The notes beneath the pieces were generated by a model that was given only the letters and a program-made list of their open reading frames with translations, had not been told where the DNA came from and searched no databases. Shown piece by piece: positions 5,613 through 5,613 of a stretch of 5,613 nt of DNA (position 1 is its first letter; every line of letters starts with the position of its first letter). Source of the DNA: an uncultured Lachnospiraceae bacterium (GTDB lineage: Bacteria > Bacillota > Clostridia > Lachnospirales > Lachnospiraceae). The stretch spans positions 1-5,613 of the forward strand of contig CAMWJQ010000287.1 of assembly GCA_947174615.1 (NCBI GenBank), in the 5' to 3' direction. A program made the translations under genes and the position numbers.

Positions 5613-5613
5613 G

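Overview
The window looks like a chromosomal stretch from a low-to-moderate GC Firmicute, most likely a gut Clostridia (Lachnospiraceae-like). The reasons are strong GGAGG-type ribosome binding sites, the PadR / HAAS-DUF1700 / DUF4097 gene order, and an IS4-family element with a YREK transposase. The organism call is inference from gene content. Every supported gene is on the minus strand, so the window reads right to left.

From the right: 4116-5612 is a complete 1.5-kb IS4-family insertion sequence with 20-bp perfect terminal inverted repeats, one transposase gene, and a long inverted repeat that buries the transposase start codon. It sits inside a leucine-rich-repeat (LRR) protein gene. The 3' part of that gene remains at 3376-4115, and its 5' part should lie beyond position 5613. 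The broken gene is followed by a rho-independent terminator (3265-3308).

The middle holds a compact three-gene operon. A sigma-A-type promoter (TTGACA, 17 bp, TATGCT) is followed by four exactly tiled 15-bp repeats, two of them near-perfect palindromes, which look like operators. Then come a PadR-family repressor, a polytopic membrane protein with an N-terminal HAAS/DUF1700 domain, and a membrane-anchored DUF4097 protein built of 19-residue beta-solenoid repeats. The likely logic is autoregulation by PadR of an envelope-associated pair. The signal sensed is unknown.

The left end (1-797) is the first 265 codons of an Opp/Dpp-type peptide ABC transporter ATPase that runs off the window. All its nucleotide-binding motifs are canonical except Walker B, where the Mg-coordinating aspartate is replaced by tyrosine.

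The items most worth a second look are the 4 x 15-bp operator array, the IS hairpin that sequesters the transposase start, the LRR gene disruption, and the Walker B substitution. No RNA genes, CRISPR arrays or plus-strand genes were found.
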